A DNA stretch of 64,000 nt, from positions 2,232,001 to 2,296,000 of the forward strand of contig JALGAS010000007.1 of assembly GCA_023078685.1 (NCBI GenBank). Reading direction: 5' to 3'. The notes under the pieces are model-generated. The model was not told the origin of the DNA and ran no database searches. It worked only from the letters and a program-made list of their open reading frames with translations. The stretch's first letter is position 1. The number at the start of each line of letters is the position of its first letter. Shown here in pieces: positions 10,683 to 22,968 of this stretch. The DNA comes from Neopestalotiopsis rosae (lineage: Eukaryota > Ascomycota > Sordariomycetes > Amphisphaeriales > Sporocadaceae). The translations under genes were made by a program, and so were the position numbers.

Positions 10683-11551
10683 ATGGAAGAACAGCTGTCT
10701 CGGCTGGTCGACAAGGTCTGGCAGGGTTACCAGAATACGCCCAAAAATCAACGCTTCAGTAAGTCTCCTTCTCCGTAATACGATTTTGATCAAATGAACT
10801 GGTCTTTACAACACGTGTTGACGCAGTGCAGTGATCGCAATCGGTGGGATTCCTGGATCAGGTTTGTTCAACACTTGCGTCACATGATGATGCTGTCTGT
10901 AGAGGCAATCAAAACTAAAACCCTCGGACAGGAAAGACAAACTTGTCTCTGAGGGTGACAGCACGTCTCAATGAAAGGCAACAGCAGGAACAACCTGGAT
11001 CTAAGCCCGTGGCTGCTTTCTGCCCCATGGATGGATATCACTGGCCACGGTCAGTGCTCGATACCTTTGACCCGGCCATGAATGCTCACGCCCGCCGAGG
11101 CGCCGAGTTCACCTTTGACGGGAAGTCTTTCCTCAGCCTTGTCAAGCTCTTACGGGCGCCACTGGACAGCAAGGAGGGCAGCGAGCCTATCTTTGCCCCC
11201 TCGTTCGACCACGCCGCCAAAGATCCCGTTGCCGACGACATTGAAATTGATCCGTACCACCGCATTGTCGTCTTTGAGGGCAATTATGTTTGCCTTGACC
11301 GGGAGCCGTGGCGGGAAGCGGCCAATCTCATGGACTTTCGCTGGTTTGTCCAAGTCAAGCGCGATGTGGCGAAGAAGAGGTTGGCGGCCCGTCATCTGGC
11401 CTCGACTATTGTAGACTCACTCGAGGCCGGCTTCGCGAGGGCTGAGCAGAATGATCTTCCCAACGGAGATGAGATCAACGCGAATCGGGTCCCAAATATT
11501 GATGAGACAATTTTGAGTAAAGAGGACCAAGGGTGGGCGCCGGCAAATTAG
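10683..11551 (+). CDS. P-loop kinase of the uridine kinase/phosphoribulokinase superfamily (Yfh7-like)
   Basis: Probably phosphorylates a small nucleoside-like or vitamin-like substrate; the substrate is not readable. Three exons (10683-10758, 10832-10861, 10932-11551) give 241 residues. Splicing assembles RFMIAIGGIPGSGKTNLSL, a Walker A motif that exists only after the 30-nt second exon is joined. Other superfamily features are FCPMDGYHWPRS (the substrate-binding Asp-Gly-Tyr/Phe-His segment), IVVFEGNYVCLD (Walker B-like strand) and a C-terminal region with VKRDVAKKRLAARH (lid arginines). The architecture matches fungal Yfh7-type proteins (ATPase/kinase of unknown substrate) better than true uridine kinase. 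The second intron starts GTTTGT, a weaker donor, but the frame leaves no alternative. Confidence 0.82.
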
Positions 11552-12259
11552 TATTCGAAAATGAGAAAATTGGGTTAGAGACCTGTAATCGATATCAGAC
11601 TATGGACTGGTATTAATGAAAGAACATTTCTACGACATGCTTGGCTATTTTCCGGGTATCACATGCACAGACAATGACTTACACAATCTCGGATGATCGA
11701 GTATCCTATCTTTGGCCGTCAGTGGAATAGTACTTAAACAATACTCAGTAAGCTAAGATGAAAGGAATTGTAGGAGCGAATCTTCAAAGTGTGCTCAATA
11801 AATATGTTTTTTTCCCATTGAACTCTTGCTCTTAAGACTTTTTGAAATCCACGTTGCCCATGTTTTTCTTATCACACATGTTTTACACGCGCTTGTGAGC
11901 ACCAGCAGGCGTTTTATGGTTGTATGTAAGAAACCATCATTGTTAAATAGGTGTGCATTATTCAATATAATGCTTAATAAAGATACAAATGCAGACCCTA
12001 GAACTATATGAAAACAAATAGTTTGTCTAAGATCTCGCAAGTGACTGACATGTTTTATGCAATGCATAATTGCTGGGCTGGGGTTCCCCGATCTGGTGCA
12101 TAACATGGATAAACCCGTATCTTATCAGACCCTGCAGACCCAGAAAAAAATTCCCCCAGAGCGCGCAATGATGGAGGCATTCGCATTCGCCAATTCTATC
12201 TTGGACATGATTTAGAGATTTTCAGTCTCTTCTACAAGAACTTCAACCACAACAACATC
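11552..12259. other. Intergenic, 3' of kinase and promoter of NOP13
   Basis: No gene seen. The stretch is relatively AT-rich around 11750-12010 and ends in the pyrimidine- and CAA-rich leader directly before the NOP13 start. Confidence 0.45.
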
Positions 12260-13372
12260 ATGTCGTCTTCGGATTCGGAGAGATCGCAGTCGCCCGAGCC
12301 AGCTACCACAAAGTCGGCCGACTCCAAAAAGCGCAAGACTCAGGTCGAAGAGATCGAAGTAGACCTGTCGCTTCCCGAGCCCCCCTCCAAGAAAGCCAAG
12401 CGTCTCCTCAAGAAGGGCAAACCCCTTCCAGTAAAGCCCAACAGCGATGACGAAGGGGAGAATGGTGATGGTCTCGACCTGCCTTCCGCGAAGAGCAAGG
12501 ACGGAAAGGACAAGAAGTCGAAGCGCTCCGAGTACGGCGTCTGGATCGGTAACCTGCCCTTCCACTTGACCAGAGCCGATCTTTTCAAGTGGCTGGTGGA
12601 TTCATCGGGCGGCGTTATCCAGGAATCGAACATCACGCGAGTCAACTTGCCAACAAGCAAGAATGCACGAGCAAGGGAGGGCGAGCAGAGCAAACCTCAG
12701 AACAGGGGTTTCGCATACGTCGATTTCGATACCGAGGCACCCGCCATTGCAGCCATGTCGCTCACTGAGACTCAAATGGAAGGCCGCAACGTCTTGATCA
12801 AGAATTCAACCAATTTTGAGGGCCGACCACAAAAGGAGGCTGCAGAGAATGCAGCAGCATCAACACAAGCAGCGAAAAAGACTGAAGGCAGCAGAAAGAT
12901 TTACGTTGGTAATTTGCCATTCCAAGCAACGGAGGATGACATTTGGGCACATTTTGAAAAGTGCGGCACAATAGATTGGGTCAAGGTGGCCACTTTTGAG
13001 GATTCCGGGAAGTGCAAGGGTTACGGTTGGGTCAAGTTCAAGGAGATTGAGTCAGCAGAATCTGCCGTCAAGGGCTTTGTCAGGATAAAAGAGGAAATTG
13101 AGACAGAAGAAGACTTCCGGGAAAACAAAGAGGGAGGGGAAGAGGCGGAGCCGGCGGAAGAGAAGAAGTTCAAGATGAGGAAATGGTGGGTGAACAGGAT
13201 TCGTGGCCGAGATCTGAAGATTGAATTCGCCGAGGACGACCAAGTTCGGTACAAGAAGCGTTTCGGAAAGGACAAACCAGCCAGGCAACAGAATGGCGAC
13301 GGCAGCACACAGGAACGGGCTCCCTCGTCGAAGCCAGCAGCAGCGCCAAAGAAGACAACATTTGACGATTGA
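12260..13372 (+). CDS. NOP13: Nop13-like nucleolar RNA-binding protein with two RRMs
   Basis: Binds RNA in the nucleolus and nucleoplasm; the yeast homologue is found with pre-60S ribosomal material. Intronless, 370 residues. The N-terminal 90 residues are charged and rich in Ser, Lys and Asp with KKRK-type nuclear localisation clusters. RRM1 (about residues 92-187) has VWIGNLPF as RNP2 and NRGFAYVDF as RNP1. RRM2 (about 213-325) has KIYVGNLPF and CKGYGWVKF, and is followed by an insertion rich in Glu before the final strand RGRDLKIEFAEDD. The order and the WWVNRIRGRDLKIEFAE segment are characteristic of fungal Nop13. The tail is basic and low-complexity (KKRFGKDK, then Ser/Pro/Ala). Confidence 0.88.
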   Translation: MSSSDSERSQSPEPATTKSADSKKRKTQVEEIEVDLSLPEPPSKKAKRLLKKGKPLPVKPNSDDEGENGDGLDLPSAKSKDGKDKKSKRSEYGVWIGNLPFHLTRADLFKWLVDSSGGVIQESNITRVNLPTSKNARAREGEQSKPQNRGFAYVDFDTEAPAIAAMSLTETQMEGRNVLIKNSTNFEGRPQKEAAENAAASTQAAKKTEGSRKIYVGNLPFQATEDDIWAHFEKCGTIDWVKVATFEDSGKCKGYGWVKFKEIESAESAVKGFVRIKEEIETEEDFRENKEGGEEAEPAEEKKFKMRKWWVNRIRGRDLKIEFAEDDQVRYKKRFGKDKPARQQNGDGSTQERAPSSKPAAAPKKTTFDD

Positions 13373-13944
13373 GCAGCTTCAAATCGGCATTGAGCAGAAG
13401 CATCTTCACACAAGAAGAGACCATCAACTCTATATCTCAATAATACAAGACAGTCAGCTTGCCAAGACTGGGTTTTCAGGGAGCAAATACTGTCTGTGCT
13501 ACCATGGAGTGGTCATCCCTTGCTTCCCTCGTTTGTGCGAATATTGTGGTGATCCAAGCTGGGATCGACCAGTGTTACAACAACAATCATGGTTGTCCCA
13601 CTTTCTTTTCACTCGGCACCTAATTGATTGCTATTGTGATAGTTCAATGTTGGTTCGCGTTGTCACCAACATGAGTGTGTGTTGTTCGCAGTTGGACATA
13701 TACGGAGCTTGCAGTGCTTACTTGCAGGGAGCTAAGTCCCCAGTGAGACAGAGATCCGCGCCTGCCTTCGAAAGTACACTTTTTGTTTGCGACCCTGCAC
13801 AGTCAGCGCTTAACTTGCAAAGTAAAGGTTGACACAATCTATAAAACAAGAATCCTATGCCTTGAGACCATTCTCCTTGACCCCGATTAACCATCACTTG
13901 TTTCTGTTGTCAGTTTTGTCAAGCTCAAGAATCCTGTCCACGAC
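13373..13944. other. Intergenic, 3' UTR of NOP13 and promoter of fluG
   Basis: A 203-codon plus-strand ORF runs across the NOP13 tail into this spacer (13221-13832), but it is an out-of-frame shadow without coding character. No other feature was seen. Confidence 0.45.
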
Positions 13945-16753
13945 ATGGCAGCGTTATCCGACGCCTTTAAGGCATTGCACGCCGCGATTGATGATACCCC
14001 ACTCATTGATAACCACTGCCATAACCTCCTCAAGCCGGATCACTCCAGCAAGGTGTCATTGTTGTCGATTGCCTCAGAGGCACAAGGAAGCGAAGGATTG
14101 GAAGCCTCCAGAACGAGTCTAGCTCACATACGAGCAACTAAACATCTTGCACAAGTGCTCAATTGCGAGCAGACTTGGGATGCTGTCGAGACAGCTGTCA
14201 AGGCTCAGCATTCTCAGGACGCGGACGCCTGGCACAAACGATGCTATCAAGGCTTTGAGACTCTTCTTCTGGATGACGGATTTGGAGGCGATGAACTGAT
14301 ACATTCCTACTCGTGGCACGATGCCTTTGTAGCAAGCAAATGCAAGCGCATCGTGAGAATCGAAACGCTAGCCAGCAGCCTCTTCACGCAGGCTTTATCA
14401 TCGAGGAGGGCCAAATCAGCTGCTGTCATTCTCGAAGAGGTCGTCAAGGCTTTTGTGGATGAAATCATTCGCTCCATTGCCGATGCGGATGTCGTTGGCT
14501 TCAAATCTATCATATGTTACCGCGGTGGTCTCGATATTCCCCGCGACGCTGCGAGCGTTCAAGAGAAGAGCACCCTGGCTTTCCAATCTATGATTGAGCT
14601 TTTCGACAAGAGCATTGATCCATTCAAGCGTCCAGAACAAGTTCCCTTCAATCAAAGCCTTGTCCACCTCACGGCCAGGCTCATAAGCCAAAGCGAAAGC
14701 AAACACAAGAAGGCCATCCAGTTCCACACGGGTCTGGGCGATAATGATATTATTCTGACAAAGTCGTCGCCAGCTCACTTGCAGCCTTTCATAAGCCAAT
14801 ATCCGACTGTGCCCATCATTCTGCTCCACTCAAGTTATCCATGGACGCGAGAAGCTGGCTATCTGGCGACCATGTATTCAAATGTCTACGCGGATATCGG
14901 GGAAGTGTTCCCTTTCTTGAACCAAGACGGACAAGAAGGCGTTTTGAGGCAGATACTGGAATTGACTCCCTGGTCAAAGGTTCTCATGAGCACAGATGGC
15001 CATTCGCATCCAGAAATGTATCTCATAACACTACGAGAGATCAAATCTGTCGTGAAAACTGTGCGCCTGCCAAATACTTCCAACAATCGAGGAACTAACT
15101 GACGAGAAAACAGGTAATTGGTGGACAATTAGCCAAGGGCCAACTAGACACGAATCAGTCCGTCCAACTTGTACAGGACATTCTCTACAACAATTCCAAT
15201 AAGCTCTACAATCTCGGCTTGTCCCCCAAAGAAGTTGCCCCCCGCTTGCCAACGACAACGAGTCAAGCTGAAGATGGTGTTGCTGATGCACGAGTCCGAC
15301 GAGAAGCTGACATCCGACATCTCAGTTCACTAGATTGCAAGTGGCTCAGGGTCTGCTGGCACGACTACACGTCCAGCTCCAAGATGCGCCTTTTGCCAAT
15401 GCGACGAGTCCTCGATCTTCTGCGCCGAGGCGAAGACGTCCATTTTACGTTGACGTCAGCCACGTTTGGACTTTTGCAGACAGACATGCTGATACCATCA
15501 GTAAGCTCGTCTGGAATGTATCCCGTTCGAATAGACTTTTCGAATGCTGTTCTAGGTCCAGTTCCGGGTCACGCCTCGGTCTTTTGTGAATTCACAAACG
15601 AAGATGGCTCGGATCTCAATCTCTGCCCAAAAACCTTGCTTCGAAAGACAACAGAGAATGCCAGTCGCCATGGCCTAGAGTTCAAGTTGGGGTTCGAGCT
15701 TGAGTTTGTCATTATGGAGCGGAATCCCGACCCAAACAGTCAAGAGAAATATCTCACGCTGCGAAATGATGGTCATTCTTGGTCCATGGCCCGTGCCATT
15801 GCTGATGTCGGTCGTCCTGGCAGCTTCAACAATGCCCTCGATGAGATACTCGATAGCCTTACCGACGCAGGCATTGATATTGAACAAATGCACCCGGAGA
15901 ACGCGCCTGGCCAGTACGAAATCATACTGCCACCAAAGCCACCGATGGACGCCTGTGAAGCCCTTCTGACAACTCGACTGATCGTTGAGGCGGCTGCTGC
16001 TCGACATGGCTTTAGAATGACACTTCATCCCAAGCCGTTTCCCTTCAATTGTGGCACGGCTAGTCACAGTGAGTACACTCGAATTCCGCGTGTTGCCCTT
16101 CAAGCTTGTGCAATGTACTGCTTTCTCTACACCGGCGGCCTATGAATGCGCTGGATGTGAAAGCTTACTGACTATATGCCACTCCAGTGCACATGTCTAT
16201 TAGCTCAGCAGGAGGTGATACCACGGATGTCTACGAGCCTTTCTACGCTGGTGTAATCAAGCACTTCCCAGCGCTGATTGCACTCATGTATAGCAACATT
16301 GCGAGTTACGAACGCATGGTTGATTCGGCGTGGGCCGGCGGTCGCTGGGTCACTTGGGGCACGGAGAATAAAGAGGCTCCTCTTCGAAAGTGCAAGGACA
16401 GCCATTGGGAGATCAAGACGATTGATGGTATTGCAAATCCATACTTGGTCATAGCCGGTATCCTCGCAGCCGGTACACAGGGCGTTGTGGCCAAGGAAAA
16501 GCTGGTCGCAAAGGACTTCCTTGGCGACCCGGCAAAGCTCAGTGGCGAGGAAAGAAGAAAGCTGGGCATCACAAAGATGTTCCCCAAAGACCTGAGGGAT
16601 GCCATTCAAGCGCTTGAGATGGACACTGAGCTGGTCGATCTTTTAAACAAGGACTTTGTGAGGAGGTACATTGATTTGAAAACAGCTGAGCTGGAGATGC
16701 TTGAGCCGATGGAAGCAACGGAACGCCGGCAATGGTTGATTGCACGTTACTAA
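13945..16753 (+). CDS. fluG: FluG: amidohydrolase/glutamine synthetase fusion, conidiation signal protein
   Basis: In Aspergillus nidulans FluG makes an extracellular signal that starts conidiation upstream of BrlA. Three exons (13945-15060, 15114-16068, 16188-16753) give 878 residues, close to the 865 of A. nidulans FluG. The N-terminal half is an amidohydrolase-2 domain: metal-binding HxH in DNHCHNLL, then QFHTGLGDNDI, IILLHSSYPWTREAGYLA and STDGHSHPE. The C-terminal half is a type I-like glutamine synthetase domain: GFELEFVIMERNP, EQMHPENAPGQYEI, MTLHPKPFPFN, then HMHMSISSAGG assembled across intron 2, and WVTWGTENKEAPLRK. Both introns are canonical or near-canonical and preserve the frame. 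The fusion is diagnostic. Whether the GS domain still makes glutamine is unknown for this family. Confidence 0.93.
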
Positions 16754-19700
16754 TTCATAAGTACAAGTAGTCATAGTCGCGACGGTTTATAGACGCTCTC
16801 AAAACATGTCAAAGAACACAACACAATGGAGAGTAAAGACGTGCACGCTACAACACTCAGTATAATCTTTAGTCAATTTACTTGAGAGATATTCAGCATC
16901 CTCATCATCTTGTTACTCGCTCTTCGAGCGAGCCCTATTGATGTGGTGAATATCCCCTAGTGCAACGGCAACTCAACGGCCCGTATCGAGAAATTTTGTG
17001 CGTACCTTGGCGGTGGTCTGTCTCTCGTAGTATCTTCGGGGGTCATGATCGCTGCGGAAACGGACTTGACCACTGATGGGGTGGTTATTGTAAGAGTCAA
17101 CGAGGTGTCGGCATGAACAATCTCGTCACAGCAGTATTGAAAACGTGGATGGGCTCTTCTTCTTGTCATGAATTGCGTTAGCTACGGCGAGAGAGGCAAT
17201 GAGTGGTGGCATAACAGGTTTCGGTGACCAGAATTAACATGATATATGGAGTGATATCAGGGAAGAATTATAGTGCGATGCGTGCTGATTTGCAGCTATT
17301 TCTAGTATCTCTACAATTAGCACGAGTCTTGCCGTTGTCTAGAAAAGAATCGAGACTACTACTAGACGAAAATCAAGCAGTGTTTACCAGTAAGTCGCCA
17401 CATCTTAGCCGGTCGAGCCGAGCTACGGCCAATCTTCGAGAAGGTGGCAGATGCAAGTGTTGTGGTCGTCGAGGTATCCTGATTCATCATACAAGTCTTT
17501 GCCACGACTCGTGAGTCTGAGAGACTCAGAATCTTTGCAACTCGACTCTCCAAAACATAATTACGTTGTTGCTAGGAATAATAAAACGATTTCCTCTCCA
17601 ATATCGTTTCTTGGGAGAGGCGTTCTCCCACCATTGTCAGATATTTAATTCCTCATCGAGTAACCCTTCAAGAGGAGACAATGGATATCTCTCAAATGTG
17701 TCCTCGAATCAGCTTCTTGGCTTTGGTTAAAAGGCCGAAATAATGGCAAGGCGTGCCTTCATTTTTGGTGGAGTCCATGACTCTTATGATTAATCCAAGA
17801 ACATCGCATAAGTGAGCACGAAGGATTCGAGCCGCATGTTGGAAAACGCCCAGGCTCCAACTCACTGATTGAAGAGTTTAGTTGCTCCTTACGAAGTAAA
17901 TTGCATTTCCTGCATAACTATGCTTTTCTTTTCCTGCAAACTAATCGTGGTTGGCTCCATGCGGTCAACGTGGTCCGCATCATGCCCGTTTCATGTACGT
18001 GTAACTGTGATGTGAGTCGGCAATTTGACAGATGCATAAAGACACGTGGAATCATCTATCCAAGAAACACATAGAACCACACTTTAGCTACTTGCCGCTA
18101 CGCAATGTGGTATTCGGTCAGCAAAGCTCTCGGGCACTCAGCATGGGCTGATCATCTTACAAAATAGTCCAGGTACTGCGAGTAGTAGCAAGAATGAAGC
18201 GAAAGCCTCTGACTTCGTCTTCGTATAATTGGAATGGTGGATGAGTGGCTTGGCTTTGTGCAGATGAGGGAATCTCGGCTGATTCGTGAGCTCAGCTTGG
18301 CTCGGATTGCGTAAAATTCACTGGCTACAATCTCACCTCTGAGCATCATCATATACAGATGATTGCTTACTGGAGATTCATTACGTGCTGAGGATGGAAA
18401 AGCAACAATCTGTCGGTGTGTCTCTTCTGCGCCGTATGCAGCGTACTTAGGCACAAGGATAGAAGTCTCGAAGTACAAAGCGCATTGCGATGTTGGTCAC
18501 CGACACTGCTGTGGTTGACCAAATGAAATATAAGCGAGCGCTTAAGCATTGGCAACATGCCCCAAATTTGGCATTTTGCAAAGTCACTCCAAAACATCCT
18601 TGCCATCATACTCTCTCCGCGGCTTTTCCTGCCTGCTTTGCAAGCTGAACCTCCCCGATGCAGTGCGAGATGGACGCTGCGTTTGTGAAGGATGGACGTC
18701 CATGTGAATAATGACGTTTTGGGCCATGGCGTCGATGGAACTCGCTCCGGAGGATCAGAGGTTTGGCTGGAGAGATGTTTGCTGAATGAACTCCGAATTC
18801 CGACGGCGTGTACTGGCGGGACCAGGGGGTTAGTCAATAGGCAAAAAGAGGCGCACTTTGCCGCCTGTCCGAGACTAGGTCTTGCTGATGCAATACCTAT
18901 GGGTTACTGTGAGGTCAATGTTACCTTCTGTTCCCAAGGAAGCACTTGGACCAGCTTGGCGTGACCATATCTGCTGAGCGGCCACCGGAATGGGTTGCCA
19001 CCACTTTCTCGATGCCCGTATGAAGCTCGTGTCGACCACGCAATGCTATTGGACAGAACTGGGAATCTGCCTAGATTTCTGAGTGGGGGCAGAGACGGCA
19101 TTCTTCAAAATTTCTTCCCAAAGCCACGAGCCACGTTTGCGTGGTTCATGTCAACGAGAATTGCCGTGTCCTCAATTGCGTGGGATGCCCCATCATCGCC
19201 GGGGTCTCCCACCCCGGGACGGTGCGCCCAATCCCCATGGCGGACTCTGACCGGGGCCAACGGGGCGGCTTTTTAGTGTATTACTCAACTTCCTTCAGGC
19301 TCAAAGGATGGGAGCAGTCTTCCAGGTTATCAGTGGACCGTCGGTCGTCCGTTAAATCATGGCGGCTAGCCTTCCAAACTTGCACAGTAGGTGCCCTCTC
19401 TCTGCCATAATGAATGCAAACTGGTGTACGGAGTACACACTTTGGCCTCCGACCACCTTGGCTATGTGCAAATTACTTTTCACGTTGGCGTACGGTTCTG
19501 GGAACCAAACCCTGCACTATGTATGGCCCAAGTAGAATAGATATCTTTTCATGGTTGTCAATGTAGCCATGCGAGAAAGCGTAATGCAAGATTCCCATTT
19601 GCGAAACAGTCTCAAACGTTGAATAGACACCCACACCACAAACCAAGGTTATCTTACCATGGGCTTGGAAATCGTCAAGACATCAGTCGAGAAACACTAA

Positions 19701-21092
19701 AGATGTGTACCTACCTATTCAGGATCAGTGCTGAGCCAAACGGCGCCACGCTCGTGCTCCACCGAACCGTGTGGCCGGATTTGTTACCGAATGACGGCAC
19801 CTACGAAGTATGTGGTAAGCAGTGCCAGGCGCTATCCCATAGTGCGAGTTCCTGCTATTAATACCTTGATGTACGTACCTCGTACAACACTCGTCAACGC
19901 GTCGCTTCCAAAGAAGTCGGCTGACTAGAACCTATCCGATTCCGTCCTTGTGTCTTGAACATTTATGCATGGCTTTTGAGCGCATGATGACTTCAATTTC
20001 CATTCACTGCAGAACATGGTGCTTGGGCGATAGAAATTGAGGTCTCACATATGCAAAGACACATGGGGAGGGTGCAAGCGCGACGGGTATTTTCCTCAAC
20101 GAGCATGTCGCTATGCATTTTGCTATTCCCGGGGTCTTATTGCCACTGCCCTGTTCCCTGTCTCGCTGGCTGCTGAGCTGCGTTTTCCCAGGATTGGGTG
20201 CCTTACTAGGTCGTGGTCTTGATTCATTCACATTGCACATCCCGCACTGTTTTCGGTGTCGCAGGAAGCAGCATCGCAGATGGGCACCAGGCAGTTCCTC
20301 CTGAGCCTTTCAATGGGCGATCTGCAAGAAGTTAACCTAGTATTGTCTGATCGTGTACACTGGACAAATTTTGATACTATCGATGGGCACCAAGTGCGAG
20401 AGTTGGTTGTTCATCTAATTTACTTGTGGGATTCTTTTCCGTTACTATTGAAGAAGTTTCATAAGGTAGTATAGTAGGAATTAGTGTCTGGTAGTCGTTC
20501 TAATCATTCGGAAAGCAATGACCACAGATCATGACCAAAGTACGACAGACCTACCACACACTTGACACGAGGTAGCAGTAATGTGTAGACAGGACCGAAA
20601 ACCTGGTTACCCACGTAGTCGTTTTCTTTCGAGGCCCCTGTGAGAGTTTCTGGGGCTCAGTCGGGTGCCGTCTCACTCGCTGATGGGCGTCTGTCTCTGC
20701 CGGCGCATCTGCCCATTTGAGGGATGGTTGAGCTACGTTCCACCGTGCAGGGCGACACAGCGACGGCATTGCTGGAATCACTTCTGGGCTTCTGCATTAG
20801 CGCGTCCACCCACCTCCCAAAGCGACGGTTGATGGTCGCTCACTGGTGCCAGCTCTAAATAATTCCCGGGTCCCCTTCCCCATTTTCCATTTGATCAAAA
20901 GCCCCCCAAAATCTTACCCACTTCCCTCCTCTTGCCACTACATGTCTCCCGACTACATGATGACTTGGATGCCATGTCCCATGAACGACGTCCTGTAAAA
21001 AGGCCAACCGAGAAAATAAGAAAGAACGAATCGATCTTGCAATATAGAGGGCCTACCATTGTGCTCATTCTTCATGTTGCTCCAAAATTATA
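16754..21092. other. 4.3 kb gene-free stretch between fluG and the 347-aa gene
   Basis: No ORF here has a recognisable domain, a signal peptide with cysteine pattern, or a convincing exon chain. The largest (18367-18837 minus, 156 codons) is composition-driven. A perfect inverted repeat GTGTAC-GGA-GTACAC sits at 19424-19438. The last few hundred bases must hold the promoter of the 347-aa gene and include a CATTCT hexamer near 21065. Non-coding transcripts or distal regulatory DNA are possible but not visible. Confidence 0.4.
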
Positions 21093-22136
21093 ATGGTCGA
21101 CAACTTCACCTTTCACCAGGTGGAGGAGGAGGTGGACCGGCCGCACCATCATGGTGATGACGCCAACGACCGCAAGCCGCACGTATTGCCCAAGGACGAT
21201 TATAACCCGGCAGATTGGTTCGCCACTCCCGCGACAACGAGAGATGGGCCGACCTTGGAGGACAGCTCAAGCTACCATGACCCATCGAGTTCAAACTCAG
21301 GATCGGGCTCTGCGGGTGTTGATCACATCGTCCGACAGATGAGCAGACAAACACTATTACCATATGTACGAAGCAATGGGCAAGTCAGGGCTGTATCGCA
21401 CATGGAAGACGTATCTACCGAGTGGCCGTCGCTAGATGATGATCCGATATCCAGCTTCACCATGCCCTTCAGGCGGACTCAGCTTCAAGTTCCCCGGGCT
21501 GCCCTACGGAACATGTATCGGGCGCCGCCACAGACACCCGACGCGCCAGCTCAGGAAACAACCACACCTGTCGAGCATGTTGCCGTAAAAGTCGCACCAG
21601 ATGCGTCAAGGATGCATATCTGCCGCCCAACCCTACCGCAAACAGAAACTTCTATTGAGCCCAAATCATCTGACCCTCATACTGTGCGTGAAGTGCTCTT
21701 GGAGTCCATGATAGCGCATGGTGTGCAATGCACTGTTCAAACAAATCCCGTACCGGCTCCCACGGGTCCAGGGATTATCGAGGCTCGCGAGGTCGAGATT
21801 GATTCTGATCAACTAATGTTGGACGCTGGCACGGGACAAGGCTTGTCCGACTCACTGGAAGCGGGCGGTCCATTCGCTGAGAACGAGGAGCTGGCATTTA
21901 TGCGCAAGATGGTCGGTCTACGGCAGGCGGGAAAACCGTCTGGAATCCGTCGCGCAAATGGGCTGAACTATCGCTCATCTGCAGAATCTGCTACACATCT
22001 CAGTAAGAGAGGTCTGGTGCGGAACAAACTCAAGATGAGGAGGAGAGACAAGTCAAAACCAACGGACTCGACTGATCCCAAACAAATGCTCACGCCGCCC
22101 CCAGAGGATGACACGACTATGCCAATAATGGCATAG
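21093..22136 (+). CDS. Unrecognised 347-residue protein
   Basis: A single uninterrupted ORF of 347 codons whose third positions favour C/G like its neighbours, so I accept it as a gene. I do not recognise the family. The protein is hydrophilic with no signal peptide or membrane segment. It starts VDNFTFHQVEEEVDRPHHHG and contains Ser/Gly-rich and Pro-rich linkers. A better-ordered segment (SSDPHTVREVLLESMIAHGV) lies near residue 200 and a second one (ENEELAFMRKMVGLRQAG) near 270. The C-terminus is strongly basic (KRGLVRNKLKMRRRDKSK) and looks like a nuclear localisation signal. It lies between fluG and wetA on the same strand. A nuclear, largely disordered protein is the most that can be inferred. 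Confidence 0.65.
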   Translation: MVDNFTFHQVEEEVDRPHHHGDDANDRKPHVLPKDDYNPADWFATPATTRDGPTLEDSSSYHDPSSSNSGSGSAGVDHIVRQMSRQTLLPYVRSNGQVRAVSHMEDVSTEWPSLDDDPISSFTMPFRRTQLQVPRAALRNMYRAPPQTPDAPAQETTTPVEHVAVKVAPDASRMHICRPTLPQTETSIEPKSSDPHTVREVLLESMIAHGVQCTVQTNPVPAPTGPGIIEAREVEIDSDQLMLDAGTGQGLSDSLEAGGPFAENEELAFMRKMVGLRQAGKPSGIRRANGLNYRSSAESATHLSKRGLVRNKLKMRRRDKSKPTDSTDPKQMLTPPPEDDTTMPIMA

Positions 22137-22784
22137 AAATTTCTCCTCCTCTCCTTTTGATCTTCATGTTGTTTTTTCCACCTCTTTCTTTTTCTTTTTG
22201 GAGTTTGCTTGAATTTCACTGTACAAATGGCTGGAAAGAAGCAGCATATACCCCGGAAGCAGGCGTTTGATTGTTTGGAAAAGGGCACACAGATACCAGT
22301 CCGAATGGGCATTCCAAGAAGTGTCAGCATCGAGGGCTTTATGTTCAGCATTTATTTGGCGTTCTGACTTGTTTACCTGCGGCTTGCAAGGGCGGATCGG
22401 AGAAGGGATTCTCGTGCGAAAATGCACCAGGCTATGGATATTTTTCCCGATCAGGGGTAAAAACGCGGATATTTGCATTTTGAGCGGGCTTGAAGTCACC
22501 GAGGAGATCCGGTCAGGTCGATGAAGAAAACCATCTCCTTTTGCGAGCCGATGCTGTACATGACCTTAGTTGTCGAGGGCGCAATTGCGCAAACGCACGC
22601 CAGCAAGAATATGAACAAGAGATGTCGAGTCAAATCTGGGGAAAGGGCATTTCATGTCGTCCTACTTGCCTCTTTCGGACCAGCCCTGTGTTGCTCCTTT
22701 GTCCTCGTGATTTCTGCTGCTAATTCCCAATGACTATTTAGGTTCGCGGGTTACTATTTATGGACTGCTAAAGATTGAGAACTC

Positions 22785-22791
22785 TCCCTTG
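22785..22791 (-). promoter_or_regulatory. Candidate BrlA response element upstream of wetA
   Basis: The plus strand reads TCCCTTG, which on the minus strand is CAAGGGA and fits the BrlA consensus MRAGGGR. A 7-mer with this degeneracy occurs often by chance, so this single site is weak evidence. Confidence 0.25.
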
Positions 22792-22968
22792 CGTCCATGG
22801 CAAGTGGGTTCAACGTGTTTGCACAGAAACCAACACAAGATGATCGCACCGCCAACTGATGATGCCCCTCTTATCCGCAGGATGGTTATTGTACTTGGAT
22901 AAGCCTTGGTACTAGCAACAGATCGGTCCGTGCAGAGGTGCTGTTGTTGTTCAGAGGTCTTGATCAAA

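Noticed and set aside
13221..13832. 203-codon plus-strand ORF after NOP13
   Set aside because: It overlaps the NOP13 coding end in another frame and continues into the 3' UTR with no domain or coding composition.
18367..18837. 156-codon minus-strand ORF
   Set aside because: No recognisable motif or exon partners, and its composition resembles the surrounding non-coding DNA.
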